Below, piece by piece: positions 34,777-42,134 of a DNA stretch of 48,102 nucleotides. The number at the start of each line of letters is the position of its first letter. Positions within the stretch are counted from its first letter, which is position 1. The notes under the pieces were generated by a model, which saw nothing but the letters and a program-made list of their open reading frames with translations, did no database searches and was not told the DNA's origin. The DNA lies in the NCBI GenBank assembly GCA_024278315.1, contig JAJRTL010000104.1, forward strand, positions 1 through 48,102, written 5' to 3'. Origin of the DNA: Planctomycetota bacterium. GTDB lineage: Bacteria > Planctomycetota > UBA1135 > GCA-002748355. Position numbers and translations under genes: made by a program.

Positions 34777-35850
34777 CTATCGACCTCCGGCACCCAGAAG
34801 ATGCTCTTCCATGGTCTTTCGATCCTGGGCAGCGAGGAGTGCCGTCTTGGGTTTGATCCGGCCTTCGGCCACGAGCTCCTTGAGATGATCATCGAGCATC
34901 ATCATACCCTGACGGCGATTGGTTTGGATCGCGGAGGGGATCTTGAAGGTCTCGCCCTTGCGGATGTGGTTCTCGATGGCCGAGTTCATGATCATGATCT
35001 CGAAGGCCGCGACGCGCCCCTTGCCGCTCGCATGTGGTAGGAGCACCTGTGAGATCACGGCCACGATGGACACCGCGAGCTGCGAGCGGATCTGCGCCTG
35101 CTGTGTGGTCGGGTACTGGTCGATGATGCGGTCCACGGTCCTGGCGGAGCCGGTGGTGTGCAAGGTGCCGAAAACCAGGTGACCGGTCTCGGCCGCCGAG
35201 ATGGCCGCACTCGTTGTGGCGAGGTCACGCATCTCGCCCAGAAGGATGACATCCGGGTCCTGCCTCAGGACACGACGCATCGCTTCCTCGAAGGTCGGCA
35301 CGTCCTCACCCACCTCTCGTTGGGTCACCTGGGACCGCTTGTGTTCGTGGTAGTACTCGATCGGGTCCTCGATCGTCACGATATGGGTCTCGCGGTTCTG
35401 GTTGATCCAATCGATCATCGTGGCCAGGGTCGTCGTCTTGCCTGAACCGGTGGGTCCGGTGATGAGGATGAGGCCGCGAGGCATGGTCAGGAGGCTCTTG
35501 ACGAGATCGGGAAGGCCGATCTGCTCGAAACTCAGGAGATTGTTGGGGATCTGGCGCATCACCATTCCCATCCGCCCCTTCTGTCGCAGTGCGCTGCAAC
35601 GAAAGCGCGCCTTGTCCTCATGTGCGTAGGCAAAGTCGGTCGTGCCGACCTTGAGCAGCTCTTCGAGGTTGTGCTCGGGTGTGATCTCGCGCACGAGAGC
35701 CTCGGTATCCTCAGCGGTCAGGGGAGGGATGCCCTCGACATCGTGAAGCCCTCCGTGCATCCGGAGCACGGGCGCGCGCCCCACCGAGAGATGCAGGTCG
35801 GAGGCACCGGTCTCGACTGCCTGGTCCATGAGTTTGTAGATGTTCAGCAT
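34777..35850 (-). CDS. pilT: Twitching motility retraction ATPase PilT
   Basis: PilT powers pilus retraction. The N-terminus ASDLHLSVGRAPVLRMHG, Walker A GPTGSGKTTTLA, the Asp box TIEDPIEYYHEHKRS, Walker B VILLGEMRDLATTSAAISAA, the His box HLVFGTLHTTGSARTVDRI and the late AIENHIRKGE (the AIRNLIRE-type motif) are all present. At 357 aa it is full length. The presence of PilT points to a retractable type IV pilus rather than a type II secretion system. It lies between the two PilB-type genes, 26 bp and 3 bp from them. Confidence 0.97.
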   Translation of the reverse strand: MLNIYKLMDQAVETGASDLHLSVGRAPVLRMHGGLHDVEGIPPLTAEDTEALVREITPEHNLEELLKVGTTDFAYAHEDKARFRCSALRQKGRMGMVMRQIPNNLLSFEQIGLPDLVKSLLTMPRGLILITGPTGSGKTTTLATMIDWINQNRETHIVTIEDPIEYYHEHKRSQVTQREVGEDVPTFEEAMRRVLRQDPDVILLGEMRDLATTSAAISAAETGHLVFGTLHTTGSARTVDRIIDQYPTTQQAQIRSQLAVSIVAVISQVLLPHASGKGRVAAFEIMIMNSAIENHIRKGETFKIPSAIQTNRRQGMMMLDDHLKELVAEGRIKPKTALLAAQDRKTMEEHLLGAGGR

Positions 35851-35876
35851 TGCTTGGAATCCCCTGGTGGCTCTCT

Positions 35877-37526
35877 TCAGCCCATCGCAACAACACGGAA
35901 GATCTCCTCGATGGAGGTCTCCCCGGCAAGGACCTTGCGCGCGCCGTCCTTGAGAAGTGTGTACATCCCAGCCGAACTCTCGGCATAACTCCGGATCTTC
36001 ATCGTGGGCTCCTGACGGAACGTCATCTCCCGGATGGTGTCGTCCATGACGAGGAGTTCGAAGATCCCGCTACGACCCCGGTAACCAACACCTCCGCAGG
36101 CATCGCAGCCTCGTGCACGATAGAGTGTCCGATCCCCGACCTGATCCGATGCCAGGCCGATGCTGGAAAGCTCGCTGGGGCTGGCCTCGTAGGCTTCCTT
36201 GCACGAGACACAGAGCTTGCGCACGAGCCGTTGTGCCAGGATCGCTTGGATGCTGGCCGACACGAGGAAGGGCTTCACGCCCATATCGATGAGGCGCGCC
36301 AGCGCCGAAGTCGAATCGTTGGTGTGGAGAGTGGAAAACACGAGGTGACCCGTGAGCGCCGCCTGGATGGCGATTTCGGCAGTCTCCCCATCGCGGATCT
36401 CCCCCACCAGGATGATGTTGGGAGCCTGGCGCAGCATGGCGCGCAGGATGCGCGAGAAGTCCAATCCGATGTTGTGGCGCACCTGACACTGGTTGATGCC
36501 GGTCAGGTGGTACTCGACCGGATCCTCTGCGGTGATGATCTTGACGTCCGAGTTGTTCAGCTGCCGCAGGGCCGCATAGAGGGTCGTGGTCTTTCCCGAT
36601 CCGGTCGGCCCCGTGACGAGGAAGATTCCGTTGGGCCGTTTGATGAGTCGCTCGAAGACCTCGCGGTCATGCCCCGTGAAGCCCAGGGCATCGAGAGAGA
36701 CCAGGCTGGCTTCCTTGTCGAGCAGACGCATGACCATGGACTCGCCGTGATTCCCGGGGAGGATGGACGCGCGGATGTCGATGTCCCTTCCTTTGGCACG
36801 GAAGGGGATCCGCCCATCCTGGGGCTTTCGCTTCTCGGCGATATCGAGCGAAGCCAGGATCTTGAGGCGGGAGACCAGGGGGCCTTGCAGGGTGCGAGGG
36901 TGGGAGGCCACTTCTTTGAGGACACCATCGATCCGGAAGCGAACGCGCAGGCGGCTCTCGAAGGGCTCGATGTGGATATCGCTGGCCCTGGCATCGAGAG
37001 CGTCCTCGATCGTCTTCTGGACCAGGCGGATGATGGGTGCATCGTCACCCTCTTCCTCGGCAGAGGGTTGAGCCCTGCCCAGGCCAGGTGCCGCGACACC
37101 ACTGCCGTAGTACCGCTGCATGGCCTCGGCCAGCGAAGAAGGTGGAGCCAGTGCAGCTCTCACCTCACCGCCCACGACGAACCCGAGACTATCCAAGACG
37201 AAGGTCTTGTCCGGGTCATCGATGGCCAGGTAGAGGACACCGCCCTTCTCTGCCACTGGCAGAGCGCCATTCTGCAAGGCCTGCGCCGCCGGCACACGAT
37301 CGATCAAGGCCTGGGGGATCTTGGCCTTGCCAGGGTCCACGAAGCTCAGCTTGTGGGCCGAAGCGACCAGCTTGTAGAGGTCCCGCTCCGGCATGAGACC
37401 CAGCTCGAGGATGGCCTCGGCCAGGTTCTTCCGCCTGGCCTTCCCAAAGGACTCAGCCTGGTCCAGGGATGATGAATCCAGCGCTCCGGCGGATTCGAGC
37501 TGCTGTCTAAGGGCTGCGTCGTTCAA
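35877..37526 (-). CDS. Type IV pilus assembly ATPase PilB/GspE, copy 2
   Basis: A second assembly ATPase paralogue with the same architecture: an N-terminal MshEN-like domain (NLAEAILELGLMPERDLYKL), then Walker A GPTGSGKTTTLYAALRQL, ITAEDPVEYHLTGINQCQV, Walker B NIILVGEIRDGETAEIAIQ, the His box HLVFSTLHTNDSTSALARL, and CVSC/CDAC metal-binding pairs. The start must be TTG (37526), because an in-frame TGA lies just four codons upstream and no ATG fits. It is probably the first gene of the pilus-kinase block. Sequence differences from copy 1 throughout the N-terminal half suggest different partners or nucleotides rather than a recent duplication. Confidence 0.92.
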   Translation of the reverse strand: MNDAALRQQLESAGALDSSSLDQAESFGKARRKNLAEAILELGLMPERDLYKLVASAHKLSFVDPGKAKIPQALIDRVPAAQALQNGALPVAEKGGVLYLAIDDPDKTFVLDSLGFVVGGEVRAALAPPSSLAEAMQRYYGSGVAAPGLGRAQPSAEEEGDDAPIIRLVQKTIEDALDARASDIHIEPFESRLRVRFRIDGVLKEVASHPRTLQGPLVSRLKILASLDIAEKRKPQDGRIPFRAKGRDIDIRASILPGNHGESMVMRLLDKEASLVSLDALGFTGHDREVFERLIKRPNGIFLVTGPTGSGKTTTLYAALRQLNNSDVKIITAEDPVEYHLTGINQCQVRHNIGLDFSRILRAMLRQAPNIILVGEIRDGETAEIAIQAALTGHLVFSTLHTNDSTSALARLIDMGVKPFLVSASIQAILAQRLVRKLCVSCKEAYEASPSELSSIGLASDQVGDRTLYRARGCDACGGVGYRGRSGIFELLVMDDTIREMTFRQEPTMKIRSYAESSAGMYTLLKDGARKVLAGETSIEEIFRVVAMG

Positions 37527-37553
37527 AGATCGCTCGGTTCAGGCGGCCAGTGG

Positions 37554-37583
37554 GGCATACCGTTTTTACCACAGCTTCGGCAA
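37554..37583 (-). promoter_or_regulatory. Candidate promoter of the pilus-kinase block
   Basis: On the minus strand TTGCCG and TATGCC are 18 bp apart with an A-rich spacer, ending 27 bp before the TTG start of the first pilB-type gene. The match is moderate (4/6 and 3/6), but it is the most AT-rich spot in the 133-bp gap. Confidence 0.33.
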
Positions 37584-37659
37584 TCGCCCAAAGCCTTACC
37601 CTTTCGGTGCCCGCCCAGAGCCTAGCCGTCAGACGCATCGAGGTCACGAATCGTTCGGG

Positions 37660-39036
37660 CTAGTGACGGGCTCGACGGACCTGGACCATGAGGCGCAACG
37701 AGAGCGGTGCGAGATTCTCGTCCTTGAACTTCACGAGGACATTCCCCATGACGAGTCCTGGCGGCAGACTGCCCGGGGTCTTGACCTCCACCCGGAGCTG
37801 ACGCCCGTCCTCCTGGACCTGCATCACGATCTCGAAGTCCTTGGCGGAAACCCTGCCCCCGAGCTTGGCCTTGGAGTTGGGATCCAGCTCGAACCAACCC
37901 TTGACCGCCTCGAGACGGGTCTCGGGGTCGATCCCCACCAGCGTCCAGATGGCATTCCGGCTCTCGCCTTGGGGCACGCCCGAGAGGCTCTGCACAGTCT
38001 TGGGAAGGACCCGGATCGGGGCCAGCACCATGGCCGAGACGTCGAACTCGAAGCCCAGGCCGCGATCGGTCTTGAAGAGGACCTTGCCCCCGGCGTTGGC
38101 GCCCGCCTTGGGGGGCACGCGAAAGGCCCCTCGCAACCACCAGACGGCATCGTTCTTGGCGTCCTTGATGGCCTCGAGTTCGAGCCCATCAGGGAAGGGT
38201 TCGTGCCCGACGACCGTGAAGGGCTTCCCATCGGTACTCTTGACCCTGAGCTCGATCTGCCGCTGTTCTTTCCGCTTCATCAGTCCGAGCTGGTAGTTGC
38301 GAACCTCACGCTCCCCCTTCAGGACCTGGAAATCCCGGACTCCCAGGATCTTGGCCACCACCGTGACCTGCGGATTCTCTGGATCGCTCGTGAAGAGGGT
38401 CACATAGACCTTGCGCTCACTGTCGGTGGCCTCCACCTGGAACTCGAGGACGCCCTTGGTACCAGCGGCTACCAGGATGGGCTTGAAGAGGCCCTTACGG
38501 ACGGGAATGCGGCGATCCTTCAGGATCAGGACCAGGCTCTGGCAGGTGCAGGAACTGGCGATGTTCTGGATCGTCATCTCCTTGCCTGTCGGATTCTGGA
38601 ATTCGTAGCGTCCCTTGACCGGGGAACCGGCCCGGTGCTTGCCGAGATCCAGGGAGGCGGGCTTCAACCACTCCTGCGCTCGCACTGGCTCCGTCTTCTT
38701 CTGTCGACGCTCCTTCAGCAGGTCCTTGTAGGCCTGGGGAAGTTCGTTGTCTCCGGTCGGGGGTTTCATCCTTGGCTCGGACTTCTGGGTCGTGCCGCCC
38801 TTGATGGCGCCGCCTTTTTTTGGCGCGGAACTCCGCGTGCCCGTCTTGGAGCCATCGTCCGACCGACCGGCCGCGCCCTTGGCCACGGTCCGATCTGCGT
38901 CCTGCCAGTCGCGGAACCGATTGACCTGTTTCTGCTGCTCCTCGCAGGCGAAGAGCAGAAAAAAGCCGATCGCGAACAAGGCGGCCCGCCCGGATCGGGG
39001 ACCTGATATCACGCTTTTTCCAATCATGCTCGGCAT
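37660..39036 (-). CDS. DUF1573 lipoprotein
   Basis: The ATG at 39036 is preferred because GGAGAGG stands nine bases upstream; the track start is nine codons longer. The signal sequence ends LLFAC (C31), so it is a lipoprotein. A long Lys/Gly/Ser linker follows. Then comes a DUF1573 (Ig-like, beta-sandwich) region with ASLDLGKHRAGSPVKGRYEF, FQNPTGKEMTIQNIASSCTC and further Ig-like repeats to the C-terminus. DUF1573 proteins are abundant in Planctomycetes and Bacteroidetes; the function is unknown. It is divergent from the following plus-strand lipoprotein gene, sharing an AT core for promoters. Confidence 0.85.
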   Translation of the reverse strand: MPSMIGKSVISGPRSGRAALFAIGFFLLFACEEQQKQVNRFRDWQDADRTVAKGAAGRSDDGSKTGTRSSAPKKGGAIKGGTTQKSEPRMKPPTGDNELPQAYKDLLKERRQKKTEPVRAQEWLKPASLDLGKHRAGSPVKGRYEFQNPTGKEMTIQNIASSCTCQSLVLILKDRRIPVRKGLFKPILVAAGTKGVLEFQVEATDSERKVYVTLFTSDPENPQVTVVAKILGVRDFQVLKGEREVRNYQLGLMKRKEQRQIELRVKSTDGKPFTVVGHEPFPDGLELEAIKDAKNDAVWWLRGAFRVPPKAGANAGGKVLFKTDRGLGFEFDVSAMVLAPIRVLPKTVQSLSGVPQGESRNAIWTLVGIDPETRLEAVKGWFELDPNSKAKLGGRVSAKDFEIVMQVQEDGRQLRVEVKTPGSLPPGLVMGNVLVKFKDENLAPLSLRLMVQVRRARH

Positions 39037-39054
39037 CCCGATGACCTCTCCCTG

Positions 39055-39083
39055 TTGCACCAAGACAAGCGGGGAAGTATAGC
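39055..39083 (+). promoter_or_regulatory. Divergent promoter region of two lipoprotein genes
   Basis: On the plus strand TTGCAC and TATAGC are exactly 17 bp apart, 54 bp before the small lipoprotein gene. The same AT core reads TATACT (5/6 to the -10 consensus) on the minus strand toward the DUF1573 gene, though without a good -35. The two genes may compete for polymerase here. Confidence 0.4.
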
Positions 39084-39137
39084 CTCAGGGAACGACAAGG
39101 CCTCGCCCCCTTCGATTCATCTGCCAGCTTACGGGAA

Positions 39138-39758
39138 ATGCCCATGATGCGGTCCCTCTCCGCCCTCCTGATCCTGCCCCTGCTCCCGTCCTGCTCCCTT
39201 TTCTGCGGCGGCGACACGAGGCCTCTGATCCCTGTGACCTGGGACGAACCGCGCCTGGCCCTGAACACCCTCCTCGCAGCCATCGAGAACGACGATGCGC
39301 GACGGATCTACCAGAGTCTCGGCCCCACGCTCAAGAAAGAGCAGGGGATCGATGGCCTGCAGTTCGCCGTGGGCTGGGAGCGGCTCCGCCAGGCACAGCC
39401 CTACCTCCACGTCGCCGGCCAGGCCGGGGTAATCGAGGAAAAGCGCCTACCGAGTGGCGAGCACCTGTATCTCCTGGGCGTCCACGGCAAGCGCTTCACG
39501 GTCCGGCTCGAGCCTCTCAGCTACTGGCAGGTCCTGATCCTGGATGAGAGGGAACTGATCCGTATCGGTGACTACATGGACCCGGCACTCTTCGAGAAAC
39601 GCATCCTGAACGTGTCCCCCGACGACGGGCGCATCCTCGTCGAACTGAAGAGCGACGAACTCTTCGGCATCCAGAAGGCCGAGATCCAGGGGCTTGTGAT
39701 GTCCAAGGAGTGGAAGGTCCGCACGTTCGCAGAGGGTACCGAGGGTTTCGAGGACTAG
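39138..39758 (+). CDS. Small lipoprotein of unknown function
   Basis: The signal sequence LLILPLLPSC gives C19 as the lipidation site, followed by SLFCGG. The mature part (about 185 aa) has an initial helix (RLALNTLLAAIENDDARRIY) and then mixed alpha/beta sequence. RRIYQSLGPTLKKEQGID recalls NTF2-like domains that bind small ligands, but this is a weak guess. ATG at 39138 or two codons later are both possible. The stop overlaps the stop of the convergent MFS gene by 4 bp (CTAG). Function unknown. Confidence 0.72.
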   Translation: MPMMRSLSALLILPLLPSCSLFCGGDTRPLIPVTWDEPRLALNTLLAAIENDDARRIYQSLGPTLKKEQGIDGLQFAVGWERLRQAQPYLHVAGQAGVIEEKRLPSGEHLYLLGVHGKRFTVRLEPLSYWQVLILDERELIRIGDYMDPALFEKRILNVSPDDGRILVELKSDELFGIQKAEIQGLVMSKEWKVRTFAEGTEGFED

Positions 39759-41101
39759 TCCTCGCCGTCTCCGCCGTCTACACCATCCTCGGGCGGCTCC
39801 TGGACCCGGAGAAGCCCCAGGAAGCCTACGACGAAGAAGGCGCCCATGGCGGCCAACGCCCAGCGTTTGTCGCCATCGAAGAGCGAGGAAACGAGGCCGA
39901 AGACCAGCGGGCCCAGGATGGCCGAGCCACGACCACTGAAGGCCATGAAGCCGAAGAACTCCGCACTACGTCCCTTGGGAGCCAGACGTCCGATGAAGGT
40001 CCTCGACAGGGACTGCGTCGAGCCGATGCAGAGCGCCGCCAAGGCGGCCACGGCCCAGAAGGCCAGCCGGGAGTTCTGGAGCTCCGCGGGCGCGAGGTCC
40101 GAGGCGTCCAGGAGACCTAGCCACGCGACCACGATGGACAAGGCGATCGTGAGGATCCAGAGGGAAACAGCCAGGAGCAGGCTCTTGGTGAGACCCCAAC
40201 GCTGTGCGATCCTGCCGAACAACAAGGCCCCGGGAGCGGCGACGATGTTCAGGACCATGATGAGGATGACACTCTCGGAGGTGGAGAAGCCGAGCGTGTC
40301 GGACGCGAACGCAGCCGCGAATACGTAGATCGCGTTGAGTGCATTCATGTAGAAGAAGAAGGGGAACAGGAAACGCCGCAGCTCAGGAAGTGCTCCCAGG
40401 TGGCGAATGGTCGTGATGGGGTTGAGGCTGGGCTTCCTTGCAGTGCCATCCTGCGTAGCGGCAGGTTCGGGCATGAGGAGCAGTGCGGGAGTCGTGAAGA
40501 GGAGATACCAACCCGCCACGATCAGCAGGACCCAGGGCATGCTCTGCGCCGAGGTTTCCTCATGGGTGACCAAGGGAAGGACACCGAGGAGACATAGCAG
40601 CCCGCCGATGTAGCCGAAGGCCCAGGCTCGGGCGGAGAGCCGGGTGAGCTCACCCCCTTTGGCGAGGTCGGGCAGGAAGGAGTTGTAGAAGATGTTGGCC
40701 GCTTCCATCGCGAAGCCCGAGAGAATCACCAGACCGAGAGCCAGGGCCACGGTGCCGGTCCCGGTGAGGGCCAACGCAGCCGTCGAGAATGCACAGAGGA
40801 GGGTCAGGATCCGGAAGAATCGTCGCTTGCGACCCGACTGGTCGGCCAGGAAACCAAGTGTGGGGCCCAGCAGAAAGACGAGCAGCGCACCCGCCGAGTT
40901 GCCATAGCCCCAGAGCGCATCGGACTCACCCGCACCAAGGTCCTTGCAGACCACATTCTTGAAAAAGAGCACATAGACCGCGGTTGTGATGACGGTCGGA
41001 TACGCCGAGTTGCCAAAGTCGTAGAGCATCCAGGCGAAAGGGCGACTGAAGCTGCGCTTGGATCCTGGCGCCGAGGGCGAGGAATTCCCGGGTTGAGACA
41101 T
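39755..41101 (-). CDS. MFS transporter, UMF1/Atg22 family
   Basis: The product has about 12 membrane helices and the family-specific opening FAWMLYDFGNSAYPTVITTAVYV, followed by the MFS motif-A-like GFLADQSGRKRRFF and, later, ANIFYNSFLPDLA and SRTFIGRLAPKGRSAEFFGF. These are typical of the bacterial UMF1 family related to yeast Atg22; substrates are probably amino acids or small molecules exported or recycled, but unproven. I chose the ATG at 41101; the 41200 start in the track would overlap the neighbouring Fe-S gene and add unrelated residues. No Shine-Dalgarno is evident. Confidence 0.9.
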   Translation of the reverse strand: MSQPGNSSPSAPGSKRSFSRPFAWMLYDFGNSAYPTVITTAVYVLFFKNVVCKDLGAGESDALWGYGNSAGALLVFLLGPTLGFLADQSGRKRRFFRILTLLCAFSTAALALTGTGTVALALGLVILSGFAMEAANIFYNSFLPDLAKGGELTRLSARAWAFGYIGGLLCLLGVLPLVTHEETSAQSMPWVLLIVAGWYLLFTTPALLLMPEPAATQDGTARKPSLNPITTIRHLGALPELRRFLFPFFFYMNALNAIYVFAAAFASDTLGFSTSESVILIMVLNIVAAPGALLFGRIAQRWGLTKSLLLAVSLWILTIALSIVVAWLGLLDASDLAPAELQNSRLAFWAVAALAALCIGSTQSLSRTFIGRLAPKGRSAEFFGFMAFSGRGSAILGPLVFGLVSSLFDGDKRWALAAMGAFFVVGFLGLLRVQEPPEDGVDGGDGED

Positions 41102-41169
41102 GGCGGGCTCGTGGAGGGGGGAGAGAGCGGAAGGCGGATGAGGCTCAGCGATCGGATGGGACCGATCCC

Positions 41170-41946
41170 TCAGAAGCGACGCATCCGGGCAGGGATCCAC
41201 TTCCAGAATCCCAAACCGAAGTGACGCTTGAGTATGGGTAGGGAGTGAGCGTGGCGGAAGCGTTCTTCTTCCGGGCTGTAACGTTCGTGAGAGCCGACGG
41301 GACAGGCTCTCCGCACCTCACATCCCCCATCACAGCCCCCCGCGTAGCGATGGTCGCCGCAGCGACGCAGGTCGGAGCGGCCGCCCGGACCGTAGGTATC
41401 CACCGGGCAGGCATCCAGACAGGGTGCGTGGCAGTAGTGACAGGGATGGAAATCATCGAGCTCCTCGCTGGGCTCCAGCTCATCCTCGAGCAGGAGTGCT
41501 CATCGCAGGGAGATCCATGGGCCATAGCTCGGATGCAGCAGGAAGGGGACCACGGGCGAGAGCTTGCCGAGCCCGGCGAGTTCGGCCAGACGGAGGAAGT
41601 CCACTGGCTTCTTGGCGAAGGGGAAGAGCGCCTTGGCACGGATTCCGTGGTTGCCGAGAAATCCGACCTCTCTCTGCAAGGCGCTCTCGGAGAAACGATC
41701 CAGGGGGTTGGCAGTCTGCAGGCTCGGCTGCCCCTTCTGTTCCACGAGATGTGACCAGTACTCCCTGCCACCTGTCCCGATGACGATGGCACTCTTGCAG
41801 TCAGAACTGCAGGTGCTCAGACGGGCCTGGCGGGACTGCCAGCCATCGAAATCCTCCATGCGCGCCACGCCCCAGAGATTGATGCCCTGATCCGCAAGTC
41901 GGCTACGCATCTGGATCAACAGGGAATCAAGCTTCTCGGTCGTCAT
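41170..41946 (-). CDS. QueG-like 4Fe-4S protein interrupted by an in-frame UGA (nonsense mutation or selenocysteine)
   Basis: The ORF track shows only pieces: 41500-41946 and 41170-41403. Read in one frame through the TGA at 41500-41502 (codon 149) they form a coherent 258-residue protein. The N-terminal half ends LHPSYGPWISLR. After the UGA come ALLLEDE and two cysteine groups, CHYCHAPCLDACP and GCDGGCEVRRACPVG, then HERYSPEEERF. This is the pattern of short epoxyqueuosine-reductase-like ferredoxin proteins (COG1600-type). A small residue such as Gly or Ala is, from memory, usual at the UGA position, so a GGA-to-TGA nonsense change or sequencing error is the simplest explanation. Because selB is present, recoding as selenocysteine is not excluded. 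Confidence 0.75.
41467..41502 (-). other. In-frame UGA with overlapping hairpins downstream (possible SECIS)
   Basis: After the UGA (41500-41502, minus strand) two mutually exclusive hairpins are possible. CTCCTGCTC/GAGCTGGAG (41473-41496) has a central T-T mismatch and a loop GAGGAT beginning 12 nt after the UGA. GCTGG/CCAGC (41467-41479) has a 3-nt AGC loop beginning 25 nt after it. The second fits the usual spacing and loop-G features of bacterial SECIS elements, but such short stems are common in GC-rich coding DNA. Confidence 0.25.
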
Positions 41947-42134
41947 GAGGAAGGTAGATGGGCCAATCGCTTCCAGGCTTCAAACACTGGCTACTGATAC
42001 AAGTCTGGGACCGTACACTTTCTTTACCAGCAAGGACTTGGAGTCGAGGCATTTCTCTCCGTAGAAAGACCGAAAGAGGCACAATGTCCATCTGAGCTCT
42101 TCCGACGATCGCCTCATGGAGTCAAGGCCCGATC

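Noticed and set aside
35850-37472. 540-aa plus-strand ORF opposite the second pilB-type gene
   Set aside because: Complement of a gene with all secretion-ATPase motifs.
37393-39006. 537-aa plus-strand ORF opposite the DUF1573 gene
   Set aside because: Covers the 3' end of one minus-strand gene, an intergenic gap and another gene; not plausible as a real gene.
41500-41502. UGA as a reassigned sense codon (for example Gly, as in some candidate phyla)
   Set aside because: UGA serves as the functional stop in many genes of this window, including overlaps such as GTGA and ATGA that would otherwise fuse genes.
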